Source of the DNA: Candidatus Sumerlaeota bacterium
GTDB lineage: Bacteria; Sumerlaeota; Sumerlaeia; JADFCT01
Length of the DNA: 13,711 nucleotides
Assembly: GCA_026398575.1 (NCBI GenBank)
Contig: JAPLSP010000066.1
Location: forward strand, 1 to 13,711
Reading direction: 5' to 3'
Position 1 is the first letter of the stretch. Every line of letters begins with the position of its first letter. The translations under genes and the position numbers were made by a program. Below, piece after piece: positions 1-7,769 of this stretch. The notes below the pieces were generated by a model. It saw only the letters and a list, made by a program, of their open reading frames with translations. It had not been told where the DNA came from and did no database searches.

Positions 1-135
1 GCGCCAGCTTTTGGAGTAAGGTGGCTTGCCGCCTTCTTTTTTGCGCCAAGGCCATTGAAACGCCAAAAAGAAGGCGGCAAGCGGGAGTTCGCAGCGGAGC
101 GAGAATCTCTGCAATTATACACCAAAAGCTGGCGC
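1..135. repeat. Nested inverted-repeat element (MITE-like or palindromic intergenic unit)
   Basis: Two perfect inverted repeats sit one inside the other. The outer 14-bp arms are 1-14 (GCGCCAGCTTTTGG) and 122-135 (its exact reverse complement). The inner arms of about 18 bp are 24-41 (beginning GCTTGCCGCC) and 65-82, enclosing a loop that contains GCGCCAAGGCC at 43-53. No transposase is encoded. A weak 61-codon frame runs through it but merely reads the repeat. The left edge coincides with the window border, so target-site duplication cannot be judged and the element may extend further. It could be a non-autonomous mobile element, a REP-like unit or a structured RNA/terminator of an upstream gene. 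The inverted repeats are seen directly; the class is inference. Confidence 0.7.
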
Positions 136-290
136 CGCTTCTGAGCGCATTGCTTTCGTCCCTTAGGCAAAAATGCGTCACTGAATTTGTGATTCAGAGC
201 ATTTAGCAGTACCAAACCAGAACGAGCGGCGCCAAATGCGGCGTAATCGGCTTCGCGCCAAGAGACCAAGAGAATAAGGAGAAGGGCGCC
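136..290 (+). other. Leader region of the giant secreted protein gene
   Basis: No gene is seen here. A small inverted repeat CTGAAT-ttgtg-ATTCAG lies at 181-197. The hexamer GCGCCA recurs at 229-234, 255-260 and 286-291, the last running into the start codon. No convincing -35/-10 pair was found. Confidence 0.4.
276..281 (+). promoter_or_regulatory. Ribosome binding site of the giant protein gene
   Basis: AAGGAG lies nine bases before the ATG at 291. This supports that start, which also opens a good signal peptide. Confidence 0.75.
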
Positions 291-3200
291 ATGAAAACTC
301 ATCAAACCCTCCCGGCAATTAAAGCGGTCAAGAATCGGCGGGCTTTCTCGCACGCCATTGCGATCACCATCGCGCTGCTCGCATTGGTCTGCCCGACTAT
401 CGCTATCGGCCAGACCGGCAGCCTTAATGTCACCATCGAACCGGAGCAAGCCGTTCAGGCCGGCGCCAAATGGAGCGTGGACGGCGGCGACTACAACGGC
501 TGGTGGCTCGATTCGGGCATGACTGCCCCTGGCTTGCCGACTTACCGGGCGACGGTGACCTTCTCCGATATTCCGGGTTGGACGACTCCCCCTCCCATCA
601 AAATGTGGGTGTTCGCCGGCATTGACCGCGCGACCTCGACAACCTACTACCCCTTGGCGACCTATCCCCTTGGCGAGATTCCCCCCTTCCAAGTGGCGCA
701 AGGCCAGACTCTGAAGTTTCAGGTCTATTCCCGCGATCTGGGCGCTTCGGCCACGCTGACAGCGGTGGCCGATCCCACCACGCCAACCGGAACATTCACG
801 GCGGATCTGGGGACCTCGTTGGGCCTCTTTGCCTATGCTCCCGCCGCGGCTGACAAGACGCCGTTTGACGTGGTTTTCACGGCCAGCGCGCCAGGCACGG
901 ACACCATTACGCAACGCGTGACCTTTACGCCCTTGCCTGCGCTGCCGGATGAATATCAGGTCTTTGGCCTTAATCCGGGGCTGACCGTGCCCGGAGAGAC
1001 GGGCGGTGACGCTCCGCAAGTCATCACGGAAACCGCAACCTATTCCGGGTGGTTCAACTTGATGAACCACCCCACTGTCCGCAACATCACCATCACGGGC
1101 GAGGATGTCGTCTTCGACTCGGCGGAGAGTGGCGGTTTGTTTGAGAGATTCAACTACCAGTCAGGCACGGGCGCCAACAAGGACATCGCCTCGCTGACGG
1201 TCAACGCCGTTCGTGTGATCATTCGCGGCGCGATGCGGATGCCCAAGACGAACGTTATCATCAACGCCCTGGAACTGCGCTTCGAGGATAACAACGGTTT
1301 CGCCACGATTTGTACGACGCCGCTATATGAAACACTGGCCGCGAAGCCCTGTTACACCGGCACATGGAACTACAAGACCGGCGAATACAGCGGCAATCCG
1401 ACCGAACAAGCCCACGCCGGCAAAGACGGAGAAAAATCGGGCGATCTCACATTCAATATCGCCTCCTGCTATCCTGTGGCGAGCCACTACGCCAATCGCC
1501 TTTCTCTGGGTGGCGCCCCGGGACAAGACGGCGGGGCAGGCGCGAATGGACGCAATGGATGGCAGTATCCGGAGCTGCCGATGTGGACCGGCTCTTTGAA
1601 TTACTCTCTGCCACCTGGAGAATATGCCACCTTTATCCAAACCACTGACTGGTGGCCTCCCATACCCTGGCCCAACATATCCACGAGCGGCGACGCCAGT
1701 CTTTGGCCTGGACCTGGGGAGGACGCCTTCCCTGCCGGCAAACCTGGCGCCGGCGGCGCCGGCGGCAATTGCAATTCGACGATCAGGATGTTCCCATATA
1801 GTTATTGCAGCGATGGTGGCGAGTATGGCACCCTTTCGATATGGTATTATTCCGGCGGAACCATTGCGACTCGAAAGTGCCACCACATCTGGCTGACGGC
1901 CTTTTACAGCAGCGTCACCGGTGTTAACACGGATGAAACCAAAGATTTTGAGCCAGGCACGGCATGGAACAGCACAAGCGAGGCTTGGCGCAACGACGCC
2001 ATGTACCGTACGCGGGCCGCGAATGGCAATTTTTCTCTGCAAGGCGATTCGCTGGCCTTTGTCAATTCTTCATGGATGAAGTTGATGGTCAAGAAGGCCA
2101 AGGACGAGTATCTCTTCGGCGACGTTGACAAGGCCGAAGAGCGGCTGTCGAAATATGTGGACCTGATTGACGTGATTGAATCGCGCCTGCCTGCCGACGC
2201 GGTCTATACCACGGAGCAGATGGATCTGTTCTCGCTGCGCGATGAAATGCGCGGCCTGCTCCATCAGATCGCGAGCAAACTCGACTACTTCGGAAATCCC
2301 GCCGGCTGGGTTCCCCTGCTCTCCTTCGAGGTGAACATGCTGGCCTTCAGCAACGAAATCGAACATGCCCTGAACACCATGTATCTGGCCTACTGGGTCC
2401 GCAACACGGGCTTCACGCTGGAGAGCCGCCTGGGCGCCCTGCGCAAGCTGAGGAGCGACTTGGGAGACCAAAGCGTCGCTTTGAAAGCGGAATACGAAGA
2501 TGTAATGGCGAAGATTCCGCAGATGCGCACGCAGGCCGATCGCATCTCGAGCGACACGCGCGGCGCCGTGTGGGAGATGAAGGCGCTGACGGACGAGCTG
2601 CGGGCTCAGGCGCAACACAACACGGCGGGTACTTGGGCGCTCCAGATCATCTGGTCCTCGACCCAGTACGCGCTGCGCCTCAGCGCCATCGTTTACGAGT
2701 GTGTTCCGATCGGCCAGCCCATCCTCGGCTCCATCGGGGGTGTGATGGACATCGTCGGCAAGTTTGACGTCAACAACCTCCAGGAGAGCATCACGGGATC
2801 GCTGGTCAGCGGCGCTGACGTGACCGCCAAGCTGGCCAACGATCTCTATCAGGAAAAACTCGCCAGTGTGACCGAGGAAGTCAAGGGGGTGGACCCGCAG
2901 GACACCTCGATCAGCACCCGGACGAAGAGCATGGCCAACCTGGCCAAAGCCACGGGCGCCTTGTCCCAGGGGATTTCGAAGGCCTCGACTGTTTTGGGCT
3001 CGTACACAATGCCCAAGCAGGACATTGATGGCGAGCTGCAGCGCCTGATGGCCGAATCACCCGAATATACGACGCTCACCAAGCGTATGATGGCGCTGGC
3101 TGAAGAGAAGATGATCTTGTTTGAACAGATGACCCAGGCGGACATCCTGCTCGTGATCCTGCCCAATCTGATCATGCGCAACATGCTGGTCATGGACGAG

Positions 3201-5720
3201 GTCCAGCGCCAGATTGATCGCAATGAGTCGGTCTTCTCGCCCAAGGCCATCGAGGCCATTAATGAGATCGAGCGCCGCTCGCGCGAACGCCTCCTCAAGT
3301 ATCATTACTACATGTCCAAAGCTTATGAGTACCGGATTCTTAAGCCCTATCCGGGCCAGCTGAATCTGGCGCCGGTGATTGATCAAATCATCGCCATGGC
3401 CGCCGTGGCCACAACCGCCTCGCTCACACAGGCTCAATTCGACTCGCTCAAAGAGCCCTACGTCGAACAGATATCGGCTCTGGCCGAGGATATCTTCACC
3501 CAGTATAATAGCAATCCTCCCGACCTGTCGGCGCCCATCGGGTTCAACCTGACGCCCGGCGAAATCGCGGATCTCAATGCTGGCAAGCCGGTGACCATCA
3601 ATCTGATGGACCGCGGATTGTTCCCGCCCACCGAGGAAAACGTCCGCATCGTGGACTTCGTTGTGGATACGTTGGACGCGCATCTGGAAGTCACCTCGAG
3701 CCCCTTGCCCAATTGGGCCATCGCCAATCTCTACATGTCGCATTCCGGGATTTCGCGGATTATGAACAAAGGCGAAGTCTATTGCTTCCGGCACTACAAT
3801 CCGCTGACTGAAAATCCGATCGTCTGGGGCGCGCGATACGACCACCTGGACGGTGTTAATCCCATTACGCCGATCCGGCCCAGCGCCGCCAGCGATTCGC
3901 TCCTCCGGTCCCTGCTCAGCGGCGCGGCGTCGCAGGACATGCTGCTCTATTCGCGGCCCGGAGCCTGGGCCGATATCGTGCTGACCAAGGAAGTCAATAC
4001 CGAGCACGGCGAGGATATCATCTTCGACTCGGTGAGAGTGAAGGTCACCTATGACTTCACCCGCCGCGCCACCAATCAGGCTGCCTTGCACGTCGGTCTC
4101 TGGCAGCAGGGGCTTCTGCCGCATTTCATCATCAATGCCAACGACTTGAACTCCCGCCGGGATGGCCGCGGTGACATCTACCGCAATTTTGCCAAGAACG
4201 CCATAGCCACCGTTACGGCGCCGCCGACCTATGGCGCCTGGCAGTTCCAAAAGTGGACGGACGCCTATGGCAATAACCTGTCCGATCCGGTAGTGACGGA
4301 TGCGCCGCAAGCCACTAACGGGCTGGGGGCCTCGACGCCCCATACGAATCCGGCCATCACCGTTGACCTTAGCAACCATCGCTCTCTCAAAGCGAAATAT
4401 GTCCGGCTGGCCGATCCCTCCAATCCGGCGCCACCCGATAGCCAGACCGGCGTGGAGCGTTTCCCCGCCTTCTCCTGGGCTAATGTCCCTGATGGCCTTT
4501 TGTATGATATCCGCATCTGGGAATCGTCCGATGCCAAACCCACAACGTTCACGGCCACCGGACTTGCAATGAACCAGTACCTGCCATCCACTCCGCTGGA
4601 CGCGAACACAACCTATTCGTGGCAGGTTGTTGTCCGGGCCGATCTGGTTTCCGTGGAAGGACCGGTCTGGAGCTTTGCGACCAGCGGCAATATCAATCCA
4701 ACACCGACGATGCGTCCGACGCCGTCGCCTACGCCCACCCCGAAACCAACGCCGTCGCCCACTCCAACGCCGCCTCCGACAGGGACTACTTTTACTTTGG
4801 CCTTGGCCGCGCAAGCGCATGGTTCTGCCGCCAAATCGCCCGACCGGTCCGCCTATAGCTCCGGAACAATCGTGACGGTGATGGCGACGCCTGAGATCGG
4901 CTTTGCCTTCGATGGCTGGCTCGGCGACGCGCCGACCAGTCAGGTCCTTGATAATCCAACCACCATCACCATGGATCGCGATAAAGCGCTGACCGCGACG
5001 TTTACGCGAGGGATTGGAACTGTCTCGGTTCAAGTGACTCCACCCGGCGCCTCATGGCTGTATGTGGACGGCGAAGGCACGACGTATACAGGAACGGGGG
5101 CCATCGTCACTACTGGCGTCGCGGCGGGGGATATTGCATTCACCTGGTTCCCCCTGACGGATTATTATACGCCGGTTCCCACCACGACCGTGAAACAGCT
5201 GATGCATAACGGCAAGGTGTACTTTACAGGATTTTATCTTTCCACAGCGATCACGCCTTCGCCGACGCCTTCGCCGTCACCCTCACCTTCGCCCTCTCCG
5301 ACGCCGTCGCCCTCTCCGTCGCCGTCGCCGTCGCCCACGCCTCAATACCGGTTGATCGTGACGATTGACGGGATGGGCTCGGGAACGGTGACGCGCGAGC
5401 CCATCTTGCCAGTCTATCCGCAGGGAACATCCGTGACGCTGACGGCCTATCCAACGACCGCCGGGGTATTCCCCTCCATCTTCACGCTTTGGTCAGGTCC
5501 GGTCATCACAACGTCCAATCCGGTGGTCCTTGCTGTTAATTATGACACAACGATGACCGCGATGTTCATTCTCATGCCAACATCAACAGGCATCATCAAC
5601 CATCTCAGCGGCGCCGCGCGACTGACGGGCAACGATCTATTAGCTGCTGATATCAACGGCGACGGTGTCATTGACATCGCCGATATTGTCGCCATCATCC
5701 AGCGCATCAGATTGCCCTGA
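291..5720 (+). CDS. Giant secreted multidomain protein with Pro-rich linkers, InlB-B-like modules and dockerin-type end (1809 aa)
   Basis: Function unknown; a secreted or cell-surface protein. Residues 1-40 form a signal peptide (basic n-region, hydrophobic core, likely cleavage after ...IAIG). Residues about 42-135 resemble the GSLxVTIEP..AGAxWxVDGG module seen in many secreted bacterial proteins. Residues about 230-345 look beta-rich (NVIINALELRFED near 321). Residues about 374-500 are Gly-rich (GGAPGQDGGAGANGRNG, KPGAGGAGG) with several cysteines. Residues about 585-1080 are mainly helical, with a hydrophobic stretch near 780-825. Residues 1374-1465 look FN3-like and are followed by a Pro/Thr/Ser linker (1470-1497). 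An InlB-B-like module (GFAFDGWLGD) occupies about 1500-1577, then a PEGA-like module, a second linker (1655-1684), another InlB-B-like module, and a dockerin-like tail (1766-1809). No catalytic motif was recognised. A long hairpin begins 40 bases after the stop. The frame and signal peptide are certain; module names rest on remembered motifs. It could be an adhesin, matrix protein or toxin-like effector. Confidence 0.9.
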   Translation: MKTHQTLPAIKAVKNRRAFSHAIAITIALLALVCPTIAIGQTGSLNVTIEPEQAVQAGAKWSVDGGDYNGWWLDSGMTAPGLPTYRATVTFSDIPGWTTPPPIKMWVFAGIDRATSTTYYPLATYPLGEIPPFQVAQGQTLKFQVYSRDLGASATLTAVADPTTPTGTFTADLGTSLGLFAYAPAAADKTPFDVVFTASAPGTDTITQRVTFTPLPALPDEYQVFGLNPGLTVPGETGGDAPQVITETATYSGWFNLMNHPTVRNITITGEDVVFDSAESGGLFERFNYQSGTGANKDIASLTVNAVRVIIRGAMRMPKTNVIINALELRFEDNNGFATICTTPLYETLAAKPCYTGTWNYKTGEYSGNPTEQAHAGKDGEKSGDLTFNIASCYPVASHYANRLSLGGAPGQDGGAGANGRNGWQYPELPMWTGSLNYSLPPGEYATFIQTTDWWPPIPWPNISTSGDASLWPGPGEDAFPAGKPGAGGAGGNCNSTIRMFPYSYCSDGGEYGTLSIWYYSGGTIATRKCHHIWLTAFYSSVTGVNTDETKDFEPGTAWNSTSEAWRNDAMYRTRAANGNFSLQGDSLAFVNSSWMKLMVKKAKDEYLFGDVDKAEERLSKYVDLIDVIESRLPADAVYTTEQMDLFSLRDEMRGLLHQIASKLDYFGNPAGWVPLLSFEVNMLAFSNEIEHALNTMYLAYWVRNTGFTLESRLGALRKLRSDLGDQSVALKAEYEDVMAKIPQMRTQADRISSDTRGAVWEMKALTDELRAQAQHNTAGTWALQIIWSSTQYALRLSAIVYECVPIGQPILGSIGGVMDIVGKFDVNNLQESITGSLVSGADVTAKLANDLYQEKLASVTEEVKGVDPQDTSISTRTKSMANLAKATGALSQGISKASTVLGSYTMPKQDIDGELQRLMAESPEYTTLTKRMMALAEEKMILFEQMTQADILLVILPNLIMRNMLVMDEVQRQIDRNESVFSPKAIEAINEIERRSRERLLKYHYYMSKAYEYRILKPYPGQLNLAPVIDQIIAMAAVATTASLTQAQFDSLKEPYVEQISALAEDIFTQYNSNPPDLSAPIGFNLTPGEIADLNAGKPVTINLMDRGLFPPTEENVRIVDFVVDTLDAHLEVTSSPLPNWAIANLYMSHSGISRIMNKGEVYCFRHYNPLTENPIVWGARYDHLDGVNPITPIRPSAASDSLLRSLLSGAASQDMLLYSRPGAWADIVLTKEVNTEHGEDIIFDSVRVKVTYDFTRRATNQAALHVGLWQQGLLPHFIINANDLNSRRDGRGDIYRNFAKNAIATVTAPPTYGAWQFQKWTDAYGNNLSDPVVTDAPQATNGLGASTPHTNPAITVDLSNHRSLKAKYVRLADPSNPAPPDSQTGVERFPAFSWANVPDGLLYDIRIWESSDAKPTTFTATGLAMNQYLPSTPLDANTTYSWQVVVRADLVSVEGPVWSFATSGNINPTPTMRPTPSPTPTPKPTPSPTPTPPPTGTTFTLALAAQAHGSAAKSPDRSAYSSGTIVTVMATPEIGFAFDGWLGDAPTSQVLDNPTTITMDRDKALTATFTRGIGTVSVQVTPPGASWLYVDGEGTTYTGTGAIVTTGVAAGDIAFTWFPLTDYYTPVPTTTVKQLMHNGKVYFTGFYLSTAITPSPTPSPSPSPSPSPTPSPSPSPSPSPTPQYRLIVTIDGMGSGTVTREPILPVYPQGTSVTLTAYPTTAGVFPSIFTLWSGPVITTSNPVVLAVNYDTTMTAMFILMPTSTGIINHLSGAARLTGNDLLAADINGDGVIDIADIVAIIQRIRLP
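4698..4781 (+). repeat. Low-complexity Pro/Thr/Ser linker coding repeat 1
   Basis: Residues 1470-1497 alternate Pro with Thr or Ser (PTPSPTPTPKPTPSPTP). This is a flexible, probably exposed interdomain linker separating the FN3-like region from the first InlB-B-like module. The DNA is built from imperfect CCx-ACx/TCx codon pairs. Confidence 0.85.
5253..5342 (+). repeat. Low-complexity Ser/Pro/Thr linker coding repeat 2
   Basis: Residues 1655-1684 are almost pure Pro alternating with Ser or Thr. The DNA is a degenerate hexamer repeat (TCGCCG, TCACCC, TCTCCG and similar), more uniform than the first linker. It separates the PEGA-like module from the last InlB-B-like module. Such runs change length easily by slippage in whole codon pairs. 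Confidence 0.85.
5586..5717 (+). other. Dockerin-like C-terminal region with one calcium loop
   Basis: Residues 1766-1809 end in DINGDGVIDIAD followed by a hydrophobic helix (IVAIIQRIRLP). Asp1787, Asn1789, Asp1791, Asp1795 and Asp1798 occupy the ligand positions of a dockerin/EF-hand calcium loop. True type I dockerins carry two such loops; here the first half is only a helix-like stretch (RLTGNDLLAA) without a loop, so this is a half dockerin. Cohesin binding should not be assumed. A cell-surface sorting or calcium-stabilised capping role is possible. Confidence 0.7.
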
Positions 5721-5747
5721 GCTCTTGTTTCGCGCTCGACTTATCGT

Positions 5748-5841
5748 TTGGCGCCGCATGGTAGGCCGTCCCGCTCCGCCGGGCGGCTTTCGCGCGCCAA
5801 GGCCGCCCGGCGGAGCGGGACGGCCTACTTTTCGGCGCCAA
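5748..5841. repeat. Nested palindromic element with 27-bp perfect stem
   Basis: The arms 5761-5787 (starting GTAGGCCGTCCCGCTCCGCC) and 5802-5828 are perfect reverse complements of 27 bases around a 14-base loop. They sit within an outer inverted repeat TTGGCGCCG (5748-5756) / CGGCGCCAA (5833-5841). The loop boundary carries GCGCCAAGGCC (5794-5804), the same 11-mer found in the loop of the element at 1-135. Four T residues follow the stem (5829-5832), so a transcript ending here could terminate in either direction. The stem is far longer and more perfect than ordinary intrinsic terminators, which favours a dispersed palindromic repeat that may double as a terminator for the giant gene. Confidence 0.8.
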
Positions 5842-5852
5842 TCTATAAGGTA

Positions 5853-5862
5853 GGGCGCGCCC
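5853..5862. promoter_or_regulatory. Perfect 10-bp palindrome upstream of the phosphofructokinase gene
   Basis: GGGCGCGCCC is a perfect palindrome about 100 bases before the ATG at 5966. It could be an operator or part of the neighbouring palindromic element. The rest of 5842-5965 shows no clear promoter. Function is a guess. Confidence 0.25.
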
Positions 5863-5965
5863 GCTGAATGTAGCAGCCAATTTCGCCGCTTGATTCGGAG
5901 CGCGGGAGCGTGGCATCCTGCCGCCGATTTTTTCCGACACACATTCACTATCGAGGTATAGCGCC

Positions 5966-7627
5966 ATGACGCAAACTGTTTCCGCATTGCAAAAAGCGCG
6001 CGCTGCTTACGCTCCCAAACTGCCGACGGTCCTGCGCGAAGGATTCGGACAGGTGACGCTCGAAAAAGGCGCCGCCACCACCGCCGCGCGGGACGCCGAC
6101 AAAATCAAAAATCTTTTCCCGAATTGCTACGGCCAGCCGGTCGTTACATTCGCCAATGGCAAAGGCTCGCCCCAAACCGCGTCCCTCAACGTCGGCGTGG
6201 TGCTTTCGGGCGGACAGGCCCCCGGCGGGCACAACGTGATCGCAGGCCTTTTCGACGGCCTTAAAGCGCTCAACGCCGACAGTCGCCTTCTCGGCTATCT
6301 AGGCGGGCCGCAGGGGCTGATTGACGACGACTACATTGACCTCGACGCCGCCAAGGTGGACGAGTACCGCAACACAGGCGGGTTCGACATCATTGGCTCG
6401 GGCCGCACGAAACTCGAGACGGAGGATCAATTCAAGCAAACGCTCGATACGGCGCGGCGCTCGAACCTGTCGGCCATCGTCGTCATCGGCGGCGACGACT
6501 CGAACACGAACGCCTGCATGTTGGCCGAGTGGCTGAAGGCGGGCGCTGCCGGCATCCAGGTCATCGGCGTCCCGAAGACGATTGACGGCGATCTGCGCAA
6601 CGAGCAGATCGAGATGTCGTTCGGGTTCGACACGGCAGTCAAGGTCTATTCCGAGCTGATCGGCAACATCTGCCGCGACGCCGCCTCGGCGCGCAAGTAC
6701 TGGCACTTCATCAAACTCATGGGCCGCAGCGCCAGCCACATCACGCTGGAAGCCGAGTTGCAAACGCAGGCCAACGTCGCCATCATCTCCGAGGAAGTGG
6801 CGGCCAAGAAGCTGACGCTGGCGCAGGTCGTGGACCAGGTGGCCGACGTGATCGTGGCGCGGGCCAAGCGCGCGAAGAACTACGGCGTCGCGCTGATCCC
6901 GGAAGGACTGGTCGAATTCATCCCGGAGATCAAGGCGCTGATCAAGGAGATCAATGAAATCCTGGCGAAGGAAGCCGATCTCTTCAACTCGCTCAAGTCC
7001 GGCGCCGAGCGGCTGCAGTTCGTCATGACGCGCGTCACGCCCGAATCGGCGAAGTGCTTCTCGTCGCTGCCGGTCAACATCCAGGAACAGCTGCTGCTCG
7101 ACCGCGACGCGCACGGCAACGTGCAGGTCTCGCGGATCGAAACCGAATCGCTGATCGTGCAGATGGTCTCGCGCCGCCTGAAGGAACTGAAGAGGGAAGG
7201 CGCGTATGAGGGCAAGTTCTCTTCGCAAACGCACTTCTTCGGCTATGAAGGCCGGTGCGCGCCGCCGTCGAACTACGACGCCGACTATGCCTATTCGCTT
7301 GGGTTTACGGCCGCGGGATTGGTCGCGTTCGGGTTGAGCGGATATATCTCGTGCGTCCGCAACACGTTCAGGCCCGCCGATCAGTGGGTGGCCGCGGGCG
7401 TGCCGCTGACGATGCTGATGAACATCGAACGGCGCAAAGGCGAAGACCGCCCGGTCATCCAAAAGGCGCTGACCGAACTGAAGGGCAAGCCGTTCAAATC
7501 CTTCGAATGCAAACGCCATGAATGGGGGATCGAAGACCGCTATCTCTTCCCCGGTCCGATCCAATACTTCGGCCCGTCTGAGGTCTGCGACGCGCCTACC
7601 AAGACGCTGGTCCTTGAGCGGGGATAG
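5966..7627 (+). CDS. pfp: Diphosphate-fructose-6-phosphate 1-phosphotransferase (PPi-dependent phosphofructokinase, 553 aa)
   Basis: Reversibly phosphorylates fructose 6-phosphate to fructose 1,6-bisphosphate using pyrophosphate, in cytoplasmic glycolysis/gluconeogenesis. Residues about 75-90 form the N-terminal glycine loop (GVVLSGGQAPGG). GGDD at 175-178 has Asp178 where ATP-dependent enzymes have Gly; this residue marks PPi use. PKTIDGD at 203-209 carries the catalytic Asp207 and the Lys204 typical of PPi enzymes. MGR at 252-254 and GYEGR at 426-430 match sugar-phosphate binding motifs. The length of about 550 residues fits the long bacterial/plant-type PFP class rather than the 320-residue ATP-PFK. 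GAGGT at 5953-5957 supports the ATG at 5966. The gene appears to stand alone between a long palindrome and a repeat-bearing spacer. The enzyme class is close to certain from the motifs; the physiological direction is not visible. Confidence 0.96.
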   Translation: MTQTVSALQKARAAYAPKLPTVLREGFGQVTLEKGAATTAARDADKIKNLFPNCYGQPVVTFANGKGSPQTASLNVGVVLSGGQAPGGHNVIAGLFDGLKALNADSRLLGYLGGPQGLIDDDYIDLDAAKVDEYRNTGGFDIIGSGRTKLETEDQFKQTLDTARRSNLSAIVVIGGDDSNTNACMLAEWLKAGAAGIQVIGVPKTIDGDLRNEQIEMSFGFDTAVKVYSELIGNICRDAASARKYWHFIKLMGRSASHITLEAELQTQANVAIISEEVAAKKLTLAQVVDQVADVIVARAKRAKNYGVALIPEGLVEFIPEIKALIKEINEILAKEADLFNSLKSGAERLQFVMTRVTPESAKCFSSLPVNIQEQLLLDRDAHGNVQVSRIETESLIVQMVSRRLKELKREGAYEGKFSSQTHFFGYEGRCAPPSNYDADYAYSLGFTAAGLVAFGLSGYISCVRNTFRPADQWVAAGVPLTMLMNIERRKGEDRPVIQKALTELKGKPFKSFECKRHEWGIEDRYLFPGPIQYFGPSEVCDAPTKTLVLERG

Positions 7628-7769
7628 GGCAGGGGTTCAGAGGCCGGCGGCCAGGGGCAAGGGGGCAGGGATTAGCGTGTTGCTCAATCCGTGTCCGTCT
7701 GTGTTCGTCCGTGCCAGTCTGTGTTAGTCCATGATCGCCCAGAAGAGCCGCCCCTCAGAGCAAAGCTAA
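7628..7769. other. Intergenic spacer between PFP and ligase-like gene
   Basis: G-rich sequence just after the PFP stop is followed by the decamer repeat at 7691-7740. No U-tract terminator, clear promoter or strong ribosome binding site is seen before 7770. Confidence 0.5.
7691..7740 (+). repeat. Degenerate decamer tandem repeat
   Basis: Five consecutive 10-base units stay in exact register: GTGTCCGTCT, GTGTTCGTCC, GTGCCAGTCT, GTGTTAGTCC, ATGATCGCCC. The consensus is about GTGTNNGTCY and the last unit is decayed. It is non-coding and lies between PFP and the ligase-like gene. Its unit differs in length and sequence from the heptamers in the next gene. Confidence 0.7.

Noticed and set aside
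21..206. 61-codon + strand frame near the left border
   Set aside because: Reads through the nested inverted repeat; no ribosome site and the peptide simply reflects repeat sequence.
187..215. Promoter TTGTGA with TACCAA at 17-base spacing
   Set aside because: The -10 match is poor, and the hexamers overlap a small inverted repeat; not better than chance.
3057..5033. 658-codon open frame on the minus strand
   Set aside because: Lies wholly antisense to the giant gene, is Arg/Gly-rich low-complexity in style, has no domain motif, and is explained by codon bias of the + strand gene.
5640..5987. Small frames on both strands through the 27-bp palindrome (GRPAPPGG-type peptides)
   Set aside because: They mirror the palindrome; both arms give the same peptide in opposite strands, so they are repeat artefacts.
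6299..7564. 421-codon open frame on the minus strand
   Set aside because: Antisense to the well-supported PFP gene; composition (Arg, Asp, His, Leu runs) is typical of a shadow frame.
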